A stretch of DNA of 64,000 nucleotides from contig NZ_JACRTD010000003.1 of assembly GCF_014385085.1 (NCBI RefSeq), forward strand, positions 302,437 to 366,436, read 5' to 3'. A program made the translations under genes and the position numbers. A model generated the notes under the pieces. The model was not told where the DNA came from, did no database searches, and saw nothing but the letters and a program-made list of their open reading frames with translations. Source of the stretch: Youxingia wuxianensis (GTDB lineage: Bacteria; Bacillota; Clostridia; Oscillospirales; Ruminococcaceae). Positions 57,018 to 64,000 of this stretch are shown one piece after another (within the stretch, counting starts at the first letter, position 1; each line of letters opens with the position of its first letter).

Positions 57018-58206
57018 AATAACTAATCTTTTCTAAAATTCCTGTAAGTTTAGCGATAGCCACGCCGTAATTCGTTATAGGAACCCGCTGATTTTTTGCC
57101 TGCTCTATCCGGGAGAGTACATATTTGCGGTTAAACATACAGGCTCCGCAGTGAATGATCAGATCGTAAGGGGAGAGGTCCGAAGGAAAATCAGGACCGC
57201 TGACAAGATCAATAGAAAGGCACTGTCCTACTTTATTACGGAGCATTTTGGGAAGTTTAACTCTTCCGATATCCTCCTCCAAAGGCGCATGAGTACAGGC
57301 TTCCGAAATCAAAACATGAGAATCCTGCGTTAAGGTATCAATAGCCGAAGCGCCTTTGACGAACTCCCGAATATCCCCTTTATAATTGGCAAACAGCACA
57401 GAAAAAGAGGTTAAAAGGCTTTCTGAAGGTTTATGCTCATAGACAGTTTTAAATACCTGAGAATCGGTGATTATAAGTTCCGGCGCTTTTTTTAATGCCG
57501 CAAGCGCCCCTTCCAGCTGTTCAGCAGTAACGCTCATCACCAAACATTGATGATCCAATAGATCACGAATCGTCTGAACCTGCGGAAGGATAAGCCGCCC
57601 TTTGGGCGCCTGTATATCCTGAGGCATCACCAATAAAACCACATCTCCCGGTTTTACCAGATACCCTGCAATCGTATCGCTTTCATAGTCTTCAGGGATC
57701 GCCCGGATAATTGCGCTGATGATCTCCTCAACCCCTATCCGTTGTTTTGCGCTAACCACAAGGGGAGAGAGGGAAAACTCCTTTTCAACAGCAGTTTTTA
57801 TCTGCTGGATATTAGTAAGAATATCCCCTTTATTAATTACAGCTACAATCGGAGTTTTCCGTTTGCGCAGTTCAGCGATCCATTCTTTTTCCAAGGAAAA
57901 TTCCGTATCGCAAAAAACAACAACCGCTACATCTGTTCTTTGGAGAGCTTTTTTTGTCTGTTCTACCCGCAGCCGGCCTAAACTGCCTTCGTCATCAAAC
58001 CCTGCGGTATCAATGAGCACACAGGGGCCGATCCCATGAATTTCCATGGATTTGTACACCGGATCGGTAGTCGTCCCCGCCACATCGGAAATCAAAGAGA
58101 TTTGCTGATTGGTAATAGCATTGATAAGGGAAGACTTTCCGCTGTTTCTTTTTCCAAATAAACCAATATGAAGCCGATTGGCACGAGGGGTGCTGTCTAA
58201 ACGCAA
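57016..58206 (-). CDS. hydF: [FeFe]-hydrogenase H-cluster maturation GTPase HydF
   Basis: The 396-residue scaffold protein has a G domain with GKRNSGKSSLINAI (residues 19-32), the DTAGFDDEG region and NKGD, a dimerisation domain, and a C-terminal iron-sulfur site (EACTH near 302 and HCGACMFNRK near 355). It carries the di-iron precluster and passes it to HydA. The start is TTG nine bases after GGAGG. It is the last gene of the hyd operon, 28 bases after hydG. Confidence 0.95.
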   Translation of the reverse strand: MRLDSTPRANRLHIGLFGKRNSGKSSLINAITNQQISLISDVAGTTTDPVYKSMEIHGIGPCVLIDTAGFDDEGSLGRLRVEQTKKALQRTDVAVVVFCDTEFSLEKEWIAELRKRKTPIVAVINKGDILTNIQQIKTAVEKEFSLSPLVVSAKQRIGVEEIISAIIRAIPEDYESDTIAGYLVKPGDVVLLVMPQDIQAPKGRLILPQVQTIRDLLDHQCLVMSVTAEQLEGALAALKKAPELIITDSQVFKTVYEHKPSESLLTSFSVLFANYKGDIREFVKGASAIDTLTQDSHVLISEACTHAPLEEDIGRVKLPKMLRNKVGQCLSIDLVSGPDFPSDLSPYDLIIHCGACMFNRKYVLSRIEQAKNQRVPITNYGVAIAKLTGILEKISY

Positions 58207-58234
58207 GAAAGGTCGCCTCCTTTAATTTAAATAT

Positions 58235-59650
58235 CTAAAACCGAAAATCACGCAAACCGCTATGGATTTCCTGAACATGTTTTTGGGCAATTTCTCTGAC
58301 TTTATCATTGGGGATACGGGAGAGTTCCTCCATGATCACCTTTTCGCCTTTGCGTCTGGTATCTTCAGAGGCATAGTCCTCCAAATATTCTTTTAAAGTC
58401 ATAATGGCGTTTGGCTGACAACAGTTGGCAATCTGTCCGGATTTTACCAGATGCATAAACCGGTCGCCAGTTCTGCCTTCCCGATAGCAAGCGGTACAGA
58501 AGCTTGGGATATACCCCATCCCCAACAGCCAATTTACCACCTGATCCAACGTACGCGTATCGCTCACATCAAACTGGGCGGAATTTTCCTCCTCGCCCCC
58601 TTCGGCATAACCGCCTACACTGGTACGGGAACCTCCGCTGATCTGGGAAATCCCCAAGTGTAAGACTTTTTCTCTGGTCCGCTGGGATTCACGGGTGGAA
58701 ACAATCATTCCAGTGTAAGGAACGGCGATGCGCAAAACTGCTACAATCTTGGCAAAAATTTCATCTGAGATGGCGTTTTCAAAATCTTCCGGATTGATAT
58801 CATCCGCCGCCCGGATACGAGGAACGCTGATCGTATGAGGCCCTACTCCGAACACGGCTTCCAGATGCTCCGCATGCATCAGCAGACCCACAAAGTCGTA
58901 TTTATACATATTCAAGCCGAACAATACTCCACATCCAACATCATCGATTCCGCCCTCCATAGCCCGGTCCATCGCCTCAGTATGGTAGGCATAATCACTC
59001 TTGGGACCGGTAGGATGAAGCTGTTCATAGGATTTTTTATGGTAGGTTTCCTGGAAAAGAATATAGGTGCCGATTCCCGCTTCTTTGAGCTTGCGGTAAT
59101 TTTCTACGGTAGTAGCCGCAATATTAACGTTCACACGGCGGATCGCTCCGTTTTTATGCTTAATCCCATAAATACTTTTTATGCTTTCCAGCACATATTC
59201 TATCGGGTTATTTACTGGATCCTCTCCTGTCTCTAACGCCAAACGTTTATGTCCCATATCCTGCAGAGCGATTACTTCTTTGACAATTTCCTCCTGGGTC
59301 AGCTTTTTACGGGCAATATGCTTATTTTTCATATGGTAGGGGCAGTAGGTGCACCCATTGACACAGTAATTGGAAAGATACAGAGGAGCAAACATCACAA
59401 TACGGTTTCCATAAAACCGTTGTTTGATCTCCTGGGCCAAGGAATACATTTTTTCAATTTCGTCGTCAAGCTCGCACTCCAAAAGTACCGCCGCTTCCCG
59501 ATGAGTAAGTCCTTTACAGTCTTTTGCCCGTTCCAACAGGCTGTCAATCAGCTCTCGGTTGTTTTTATTTTTTTGAGCGTAATCCAGGGTTTCCAGGATT
59601 TCCGCATCGTCAATAAACTCAGTAGCAATTTTTGATTTTGGATTATACAA
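58235..59650 (-). CDS. hydG: [FeFe]-hydrogenase maturase HydG (tyrosine lyase)
   Basis: The 471-residue radical SAM enzyme cleaves tyrosine to give the CO and cyanide ligands of the H-cluster. The CxxxCxxC motif is in SNYCVNGCTYCPYHMKN (near residue 96), and the auxiliary cluster region near the C-terminus is CTACYREGRTGDRFM followed by a distal cysteine pair. ALETGEDPVNNP and VGCGVLFGLNMYKYDF are HydG markers. The start is TTG with only a weak upstream site, suggesting coupling to hydE translation. Confidence 0.96.
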   Translation of the reverse strand: MYNPKSKIATEFIDDAEILETLDYAQKNKNNRELIDSLLERAKDCKGLTHREAAVLLECELDDEIEKMYSLAQEIKQRFYGNRIVMFAPLYLSNYCVNGCTYCPYHMKNKHIARKKLTQEEIVKEVIALQDMGHKRLALETGEDPVNNPIEYVLESIKSIYGIKHKNGAIRRVNVNIAATTVENYRKLKEAGIGTYILFQETYHKKSYEQLHPTGPKSDYAYHTEAMDRAMEGGIDDVGCGVLFGLNMYKYDFVGLLMHAEHLEAVFGVGPHTISVPRIRAADDINPEDFENAISDEIFAKIVAVLRIAVPYTGMIVSTRESQRTREKVLHLGISQISGGSRTSVGGYAEGGEEENSAQFDVSDTRTLDQVVNWLLGMGYIPSFCTACYREGRTGDRFMHLVKSGQIANCCQPNAIMTLKEYLEDYASEDTRRKGEKVIMEELSRIPNDKVREIAQKHVQEIHSGLRDFRF

Positions 59651-59668
59651 TTTTCATTCTTCTTTCTA

Positions 59669-60649
59669 TTATAATGGAATTTTTCCCAATGATTTTATTT
59701 CCTCCTCCAGCTCTTTTCTCTGGGAAAGAATATGTGTCTGTCCCAAGTGGGACGGATAAAGTTCATATAAGCTTTTGAACGTATCCGGGGTGACTTTACG
59801 CATAACTACATTGGCGCCGCAGGAAAAAATATTTTCTTTCTCCCGGCTGGAAAGTACCCCCAGGGCAGTAGTTGCCGGCAAAAGCAGGGTAGGCATTAAA
59901 AGCCGCGCCAGTGCCACCGCCCGTTTGGTAAGCTGTGTGCTGCCAGCGGGCTGATCCCGCAGCTCGGTATCCGGATGGGGGATGAAAGGGCCAATTCCCG
60001 CCATATCACAAGCAAGCTCCCGCAGGAGAAGCAGGTCCGCAGAAATGGTCTTTTCTGTTTGTCCAGGAAGACCGATCATAAAACCGCTTCCTGTTTCATA
60101 TCCCAAGGCTTTAATATCCTTTAAGCAACGGATACGGTTTTCTAAGGTTCCACAAGGGTGAAGGGAGGCGTAAATATCTGGATCGCTGGTTTCATGCTTG
60201 AGCAGATACCGGTCCGCTCCGCACCGGCGCAGATACTGATAGTCTTCAAAGCACATTTCCCCGCAGCTTAAGGTGACGATTATCCCAGTTTTTTTAATTT
60301 CTGAAACAATCTCTCCCAAGAGGCTGGGCGTATAAAACGGATCTTCTCCCGACTGAAGCACAATGGTTTTATAACCCGCTTCATAAGCTTGCTTTGCGGT
60401 AGCGATTATCTCTTCCGGCATCATACGGTAACGGCCAATACGGCTGTTCTTACAATTAATTCCACAGTATCGACATTGTCGGCGGCAGTAGTTGGAAAAT
60501 TCCAAAATCGAACGGATATGTATAATATCTCCTACCGCTTCCCGGCGCACTGCATCTGCCTGCTTAAATACATCGCTAAAGTCCTCCTGCCCAAGAAGAA
60601 ACGCCAGCTCCTCTTGAGACGGATGATCACTTAGTTTCACTTGCGCCAC
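59669..60649 (-). CDS. hydE: [FeFe]-hydrogenase maturase HydE
   Basis: The 326-residue radical SAM enzyme acts on the HydG-derived iron complex in H-cluster assembly. Its CxxxCxxC motif lies in SNYCRRQCRYCGINCKN (near residue 54), followed by RMMPEEI, LQSGEDPFYT, and GSGFMIGLPGQT. The GTG start follows AAGGTAGG and overlaps the TM1266 gene by 23 bases. It is followed by hydG after 18 bases. Confidence 0.95.
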   Translation of the reverse strand: MAQVKLSDHPSQEELAFLLGQEDFSDVFKQADAVRREAVGDIIHIRSILEFSNYCRRQCRYCGINCKNSRIGRYRMMPEEIIATAKQAYEAGYKTIVLQSGEDPFYTPSLLGEIVSEIKKTGIIVTLSCGEMCFEDYQYLRRCGADRYLLKHETSDPDIYASLHPCGTLENRIRCLKDIKALGYETGSGFMIGLPGQTEKTISADLLLLRELACDMAGIGPFIPHPDTELRDQPAGSTQLTKRAVALARLLMPTLLLPATTALGVLSSREKENIFSCGANVVMRKVTPDTFKSLYELYPSHLGQTHILSQRKELEEEIKSLGKIPL

Positions 60650-60893
60650 CTACCTTAGAATATACGGTTTTAATAGTAAGGCCGTTTATCATTCCCAATT
60701 TTCCTGAAAGGGAGCTGATAATATCGTTGGTGGCATCAATTACAACGCTGATAATACCTATTTCTTTTTCCCGATAGGGAATGCCCATACGTCCTACAAT
60801 ATATTTCCCATATTCATGCAGTATACTGTTCAGTCTTTCTGTGGCGGAAAGATCTTCCACAATAATACCAATCAGAGCAATTCTTGTATTCAA
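60627..60893 (-). CDS. TM1266-type iron-only hydrogenase system regulator
   Basis: The 88-residue protein has the ferredoxin-like ACT/NikR-type fold of the TM1266 family (RIALIGIIVEDLSATERLN, YGKYIVGRMGIPYREKEIG, LSGKLGMINGLTIKTVYSK). Members are almost always next to hyd maturation genes and are proposed regulators, with no DNA-binding domain of their own. The start is TTG nine bases after GAGAGGTG. It is the first gene of the hyd operon and is preceded by a leader that ends in a terminator. Confidence 0.92.
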   Translation of the reverse strand: MNTRIALIGIIVEDLSATERLNSILHEYGKYIVGRMGIPYREKEIGIISVVIDATNDIISSLSGKLGMINGLTIKTVYSKVGGASETK

Positions 60894-60917
60894 CTGCCGC
60901 TACACCTCTCTTTTAGT

Positions 60918-61079
60918 AAAAAATAAAACCCCGCGTACAAACGCAGGGTATTTTTGACACACAAAATATACCACCGCCTTCTCACTCGGGACGAACCCTT
61001 ATGAATTAGTACGATTGTTTTTTCGGCGATTGCCGTTACCAATTCCTTGTTAGCAGAAAACTTCTTTTAACTCGGATTT
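60918..61079 (-). ncRNA. Structured leader or small RNA upstream of the hyd operon, with intrinsic terminator
   Basis: From a promoter at 61086-61114, RNA of about 160 bases can be read on the minus strand. It contains the helix GAATTGGTA/TACTAATTC (61045-61037 with 61011-61003) around a CGGC/GCCG hairpin, then a conserved-looking stretch with GGGTTCGTCCCGAG, and ends in a terminator: CCCTGCG and CGCGGGG (one U-G pair), followed by TTTTATTTTTT. The first hyd gene starts only 25 bases later, so the operon must read through. It may be an attenuating riboswitch-like leader or a separate small RNA such as 6S RNA. I recognise no known class. Confidence 0.5.
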
Positions 61080-61085
61080 GATAAT

Positions 61086-61114
61086 ATCTTAACATATATT
61101 TCCCAGGGAATCAA
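61086..61114 (-). promoter_or_regulatory. Promoter of the hyd leader
   Basis: On the minus strand TTGATT (61114-61109) and TAAGAT (61091-61086) have a 17-base spacer. Confidence 0.6.
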
Positions 61115-61122
61115 CTATCTTC

Positions 61123-61151
61123 TTGATTTTCTCCATAAGATTGTGTATAAT
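61123..61151 (+). promoter_or_regulatory. Promoter of rpiB
   Basis: TTGATT (61123-61128) and TATAAT (61146-61151) have a 17-base spacer; it is divergent from the hyd leader promoter. Confidence 0.7.
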
Positions 61152-61182
61152 TTAACACACAAAAGAAAGGACGGCGGATACT

Positions 61183-61629
61183 ATGGTAATTGCCCTTGGC
61201 AGCGATCATGTAGGGATCGAGTTAAAAGAAAAAGTAATGGCTTATTTCGATAGCAAAGGCATAGCATATAAGGACCTTGGTACTTACAGCCGGGAGCGTA
61301 CAGATTACCCAATCTATGGAAAAAAAGTTGCTCAAGCGGTAGTGAGTGGAGAATACGAAAAGGGTATTATTTTCTGCGGTACCGGAGTTGGTATTTCCAT
61401 TGCCGCCAATAAGGTGCAAGGCGCCCGGTGCGTCTGCTGCAGCGACTGTTATTCCGCAAAGCTTTCCCGCTTGCATAACGATACCAATCTCCTAGCCCTG
61501 GGCTCCCGGGTGGTAGGAACCGACCTAGCGTTAATGATTATCGACGAATGGCTCGCGGCTCAGCCGGAAGGCGGCCGCCATCAGAGACGAATTGATATGT
61601 TAAATGGAAGCATTCCCACGCCTCAATAA
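61183..61629 (+). CDS. rpiB: Ribose-5-phosphate isomerase B
   Basis: The 148-residue enzyme interconverts ribose 5-phosphate and ribulose 5-phosphate. Motifs are ALGSDHVGIELKEKV at the start, the catalytic cysteine loop IIFCGTGVGISIAANK near residue 66, and SRLHNDTNLLALGSRVVG. The ATG follows AAAGGACGG. It is the last ordinary chromosomal gene before the mobile-element remnants. Confidence 0.96.
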   Translation: MVIALGSDHVGIELKEKVMAYFDSKGIAYKDLGTYSRERTDYPIYGKKVAQAVVSGEYEKGIIFCGTGVGISIAANKVQGARCVCCSDCYSAKLSRLHNDTNLLALGSRVVGTDLALMIIDEWLAAQPEGGRHQRRIDMLNGSIPTPQ

Positions 61630-61692
61630 AAAAAGCCTGCGCTAAATGCTGAGTGTTTATAAGGAAGTATTCTAAAAACACAGTAAAATCGG

Positions 61693-61752
61693 CATTGCAA
61701 GGGCGAAAATAGGCACTGACCAAATTGGTTGGTGCCTATTTTTCTGCAATCG
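61693..61752. repeat. Large imperfect inverted repeat at the edge of the mobile region
   Basis: AAAATAGGCAC (61705-61715) and GTGCCTATTTT (61732-61742) form the core, extended inward by ACC/GGT and outward by ATTGCA/TGCAAT. It lies between rpiB and the first tnpV. It might be a terminator for rpiB or an element end. The remaining bases of the 190-base gap show nothing else. Confidence 0.5.
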
Positions 61753-61819
61753 GCACATTGGTTTTATTGAAAAATCTTTTGTAAAATGTAATTACACTAA
61801 AACAAAGGAGGATTTTTCA

Positions 61820-62191
61820 ATGAAATCTATTTACGAAAATCTTGGCGGAACTTATAAAGCAAACAGCGATTACAGTCTGCCCACACTCGTACTACCAAAG
61901 GAAGAACCGTTTGAAATTTGTGTGTGGGGACAGCGATACCGCAGACATTTGAAAGAAAACCGTCGCATTATTTACTACAACTATTTGACAAAAGGCACGC
62001 TCAACAAACACCTTGCAGAGGTAGATATACGAGCCGAAAAAATGTTTCAGCAGCTTGTGAAATCACTTGCCGAGAAAGAAAATGTTACAGAAAGTCTGAA
62101 AGCCGAAGATATGATGTTATGGGTTCAGAAGATGAATAACATCCGAAATCGAGCAACTGAAATCGTTAACACGGAAGTGATATTTGTATGA
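61820..62191 (+). CDS. tnpV: Transposon-encoded protein TnpV
   Basis: The 123-residue protein matches the TnpV group found on Tn4451-like mobilisable elements of Clostridia: an N-terminal SIYENLGGTYKANSDYSLP, a central WGQRYRRHLKENRRIIYYNYL, and C-terminal VTESLKAEDMMLWVQKMNNIRNRATEIV. Its molecular role is unknown. GGAGG lies nine bases before the ATG. A second, diverged copy lies at 63373. The stop overlaps the next small gene (ATGA). Confidence 0.85.
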   Translation: MKSIYENLGGTYKANSDYSLPTLVLPKEEPFEICVWGQRYRRHLKENRRIIYYNYLTKGTLNKHLAEVDIRAEKMFQQLVKSLAEKENVTESLKAEDMMLWVQKMNNIRNRATEIVNTEVIFV

Positions 62192-62361
62192 GAAAGTATC
62201 ATATTTATCTTACATCGGAAGAAAGAAAACTAATAATCGAAAGCCTTATTTCAGAGAAAACCACTCTTATCTCGGCGGGCAAATATACGGACTGTGTTGA
62301 TGATGTTCTACTTAAAATTCTGCAAGCCAAGAAGAAAAAAGTCAAAGTAATTTATACATAA
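62188..62361 (+). CDS. Small conserved mobile-element protein, 57 residues
   Basis: ATG at 62188 overlaps the tnpV stop and opens 57 codons to TAA at 62359. The peptide starts MRKYHIYLTSEERKLIIESL, continues GKYTDCVDDVLLKIL and ends in a lysine-rich AKKKKVKVIYT. It resembles a small protein that I associate with clostridial mobile elements near tnpV; its function is unknown. Coupling by ATGA supports translation. Confidence 0.65.
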   Translation: MRKYHIYLTSEERKLIIESLISEKTTLISAGKYTDCVDDVLLKILQAKKKKVKVIYT

Positions 62362-62365
62362 CATA

Positions 62366-62415
62366 ACGAAAAGGCACAGCCTTCGGAAAAAAGAATCCGT
62401 TGGTTGTGCCTTGTT
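62366..62415 (+). terminator. Hairpin after the tnpV pair
   Basis: AAGGCACAGCC and GGTTGTGCCTT pair across an 18-base loop and are followed by GTTTT. It would end the tnpV-small gene transcript. Confidence 0.6.
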
Positions 62416-62464
62416 TTGTATGAACCGAAGTTTTCTGCTTAATCTTAGCGAGCAGACCATTTAT

Positions 62465-62509
62465 GGATATGTTTATCCAAAACGGTTATCGTTAGGGTTG
62501 CACCCTAAG
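62465..62509. repeat. Two hairpins in a non-coding remnant
   Basis: TGGATA/TATCCA (62465-62480) and TTAGGGT/ACCCTAA (62493-62509) lie in the 170-base gap between the small gene and the hsdS fragment. Such hairpins occur near transfer regions of mobilisable elements, but no relaxase gene is present here. Confidence 0.35.
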
Positions 62510-62531
62510 ACCCAAATATGGTTGATGTAAT

Positions 62532-62858
62532 TTACATTATGAGCAGTTTACCGACGGAACAGTAAAATGTATCGAGTATGAGATACCCTTTGAAATACCA
62601 GACAAATGGGTTTGGGTGAGATTAGGGAACTTAGCTCAATATAAAAAAGGTCCCTTTGGAAGTAGTATTACAAAAGCTATGTTTATTCCAGATTCGCCAA
62701 CTGCTATAAAGGTTTATGAACAAAAAAACGCCATTAACAAGAACGCATCTTTAGGCAAATATTTTGTATCATCAGAAAAATACGAAACTCTTAAAGGCTT
62801 TGAAGTTTTACCAAATGACATAATTGTTAGTTGCGCTGGGACAATTGGTGAAACATAG
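62532..62858 (+). pseudogene. hsdS fragment (type I restriction specificity subunit)
   Basis: The in-frame reading from about 62532 gives HYEQFTDGTVKCIEYEIPFE and then IPDKWVWVRLGNLAQYKKGP. These are hallmarks of the junction before a target-recognition domain in HsdS. It continues through FGSSITK and VLPNDIIVSCAGTIGET and then stops. Neither the start of the protein nor the second half exists, and no hsdM or hsdR is nearby. A GTG at 62616 opens 80 codons but would give only part of one domain. Confidence 0.8.
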
Positions 62859-63012
62859 TGATATATTTCCGTTTCAATATGAAGCCGACAAGCCTACTAT
62901 CCATAAAATCGGCGGCAGATATTTTGAAGTAAGCTCCCGCTTTGATGATAAAGGAACGGAAAGTGTTCTGCATCAGTTTATCGAACTATTAAAGCAGGAA
63001 AATCTCATATAA
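62859..63012 (+). pseudogene. tnpW: tnpW remnant, N-terminus lost
   Basis: DIFPFQYEADKPTIHKIGGR and YFEVSSRFDDKGTESVLHQF are typical of transposon-encoded TnpW proteins. The frame opens inside the hsdS fragment, in another reading frame, so the normal start is missing. A short deletion probably joined the two genes. The final codons end in ELLKQENLI. Confidence 0.75.
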
Positions 63013-63101
63013 GCAAAATTACACATTCGACAACAAGGGCGTTGCAGTATATACTTGCATTATCTTGCAATGCCCGGTTGTCGGAAAGGAGCACAAATTT
63101 T

Positions 63102-63269
63102 ATGGCAACTAAAATCAAAAGTACACAAGGGCAGGAAAAAGAAAAAATAACGGCACTCTATTGTCGTTTATCTGTTGACGATGATAAAAAGGATATGGAA
63201 TCCAACAGCATAACCAACCATGATGTAATGTATAGAGGGTGGATTACACCAAAAAACATTACATCATGA
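63102..63269 (+). pseudogene. tnpX: Truncated TnpX-like large serine recombinase
   Basis: The ATG at 63102, twelve bases after AAAGGAG, opens 55 codons. KITALYCRLSVDDDKKDMES is the N-terminus of TnpX-type resolvases, including the catalytic serine in YCRLS. After NSITNH the homology ends and a palindromic stretch introduces a stop. The catalytic domain is cut off after about 40 residues, so the protein cannot be active. Confidence 0.82.
63221..63266. repeat. 46-bp palindrome at the tnpX break point
   Basis: TGATGTAATGT (63221-63231) and ACATTACATCA (63256-63266) are exact inverted copies. Between them is a GGTG-GATTA-CACC hairpin. The element starts at the point where tnpX homology stops. 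Confidence 0.7.
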
Positions 63270-63372
63270 CTGACGGCTCATTTGTGGCGAATGAAAAGAC
63301 AGTTATGATAAAGGAGGGATGCCCTCAAACCTACCGTAACTGTCAACCACATTCCCACGAAAGGAGCCTTGT

Positions 63373-63708
63373 ATGGAACTGACTTACACCAAATGCGGCG
63401 ATTATTTCATTCCCGATCTTGTATTATCGGACGCCAAAGAGTACCATATCGGGAAATATGGCCGGTTGCGCCGTGCCTACTTAAAAGAACACCGACCCAT
63501 TCTGTATACCGATTTCATTATCACCGAAAAGCTGTTTCCCCACTTGGAGGAAATCGACACCGCCTGCCGGGAGCGGCTGGAAATCATTGAAAAAACCATG
63601 ATGCAGCAAGAGGGCGTCACAGAAGCCCTGAAAGCTGCCGACCAGATGGAGTGGGTGCGCTCCATGAACTCCATCCACAATAATTATTTACATCCCATCA
63701 TTCAATAA
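63373..63708 (+). CDS. tnpV: TnpV-like protein, second copy
   Basis: The 111-residue protein shares the TnpV layout with the 61820 gene: YTKCGDYFIPDLVL, YGRLRRAYLKEHRPILYTDF and VTEALKAADQMEWVRSMNSI. Its base composition is clearly more GC-rich than that of the first copy, so the two were acquired from different sources rather than by local duplication. AAAGGAG is five bases upstream of the ATG. The gene appears complete. Confidence 0.82.
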   Translation: MELTYTKCGDYFIPDLVLSDAKEYHIGKYGRLRRAYLKEHRPILYTDFIITEKLFPHLEEIDTACRERLEIIEKTMMQQEGVTEALKAADQMEWVRSMNSIHNNYLHPIIQ

Positions 63709-63907
63709 AACCAAAGTATATCGCAGCAGCTGCGGCAAGAGCGATTCGATACCAGCCAAAAATTCTGAAATTATGTTTTTTGATGAACGACATAAGGAAA
63801 CGAATAGATATTATCGATACCAAAAACGCAACCAACATTCCGGTAAGTAGTACAGCACACTCAATAGCTGTAAATTTTATTGGCTCTACTCCCGTTTTAG
63901 TGGATAG
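63698..63907 (-). pseudogene. uppP (undecaprenyl-diphosphatase) C-terminal remnant
   Basis: On the minus strand an open frame ending at TGA (63700-63698) reads KTGVEPIKF, then AVLLTGMLVAFLVSIISIRF and LMSFIKKHNFRIFGWYRI, the last two membrane helices of UppP/BacA. An in-frame stop upstream and the lack of the conserved catalytic parts show that only about 65 codons survive. It overlaps the tnpV stop by 11 bases. Confidence 0.72.
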
Positions 63908-64000
63908 GAGTATTTAGAAAGGGTTAGGGACAGCGAGTTGGAGTTTACCAGCAACGAGGCAAATCATCGAGGCAAAGCCCTCATAGGTATTAAAGCCACG
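63908..64000 (+). other. Open frame to the window edge, unrecognised
   Basis: From 63908 to the end the plus strand is open in one frame without a start codon (SELEFTSNEANHRGKALIGI in part). The run faintly recalls the C-terminal NNRAERxIKPFVIGRK block of IS66-type transposases, but the match is weak. It may continue beyond the window. Confidence 0.2.

Noticed and set aside
60918..61079. Assignment of the hyd leader to 6S RNA, T-box or FMN riboswitch
   Set aside because: GGTGGTA and GGGTTCG look suggestive, but the T-box ACCnCGG part and the FMN conserved core are missing, and I could not draw the 6S central bubble with confidence.

Overview
The window looks like a chromosomal segment of a spore-forming anaerobic Clostridia-type Firmicute; an Oscillospirales-like lineage is my guess. 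Support comes from the sporulation gene yunB, [FeFe]-hydrogenase maturases, reverse rubrerythrin, LL-diaminopimelate aminotransferase, a T-box leader, an L21 leader, strong Shine-Dalgarno sites and Firmicute neighbourhoods such as yfmF-yfmH and rplU-rpmA-obgE. Almost all genes look intact and vertically inherited. The exceptions are an AT-rich islet after a tRNA-Pro gene (about 23.4-24.9 kb) and a decayed mobile-element graveyard at the right end (61.7-64.0 kb).

Layout. 1-318: end of cbiC. 379-8178: a sugar-uptake locus on the minus strand (binding protein, two CUT1 permeases, CE15 glucuronoyl-esterase-like enzyme), facing a small P-loop kinase gene and a YesM/YesN-type two-component pair that probably controls it. 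8259-10338: dapL and dapF. 10534-13490: cimA and an NSS-family transporter. 13760-16391: FAD oxidoreductase and GT4 glycosyltransferase. 16680-18140: pncB. 18295-23196: a complete branched-chain amino-acid ABC operon (livKHMGF), followed by tRNA-Pro(GGG). 23722-24864: two orphan genes. 24993-26448: an HMA-fold protein without the metal cysteines and a KamA-like radical SAM protein. 26963-30883: potABCD behind a structured leader. 30957-31124: a Gly/Cys-rich 55-residue membrane peptide with a possible sigma-K promoter. 31305-34922: clpC, a FlK-like thioesterase and a HAD phosphatase. 34955-37510: an isoleucine T-box leader, an XRE-cupin regulator and a medium-chain-type acyl-CoA synthetase. 37614-40355: yunB and ligA. 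40480-47880: a 2466-residue cyclic beta-1,2-glucan synthase-like protein. 48040-55960: yfmF-yfmH-lgt-folD, then rplU-rpmA-obgE-mrnC-yitT. 56017-60893: reverse rubrerythrin, an Asn/Ser/Thr-rich peptide, and the hyd maturation operon (TM1266-hydE-hydG-hydF) behind a terminator-bearing leader. 61183: rpiB. 61630-64000: remnants of Tn4451-like transposon genes (tnpV twice, tnpW, tnpX), hsdS and uppP.

How genes fit together. Three loci bear on isoleucine: cimA (de novo route from pyruvate), liv (import), and a T-box whose specifier reads as AUC in front of an acyl-CoA synthetase. I infer that the last may salvage 2-methylbutyrate into isoleucine by reductive carboxylation. The most interesting regulatory RNAs are this T-box, the potABCD leader (a 10-bp helix can cover the potA ribosome-binding site) and the hyd leader, which ends in an intrinsic terminator just before the first gene. 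All functional statements come from reading the sequence; no database search was run.
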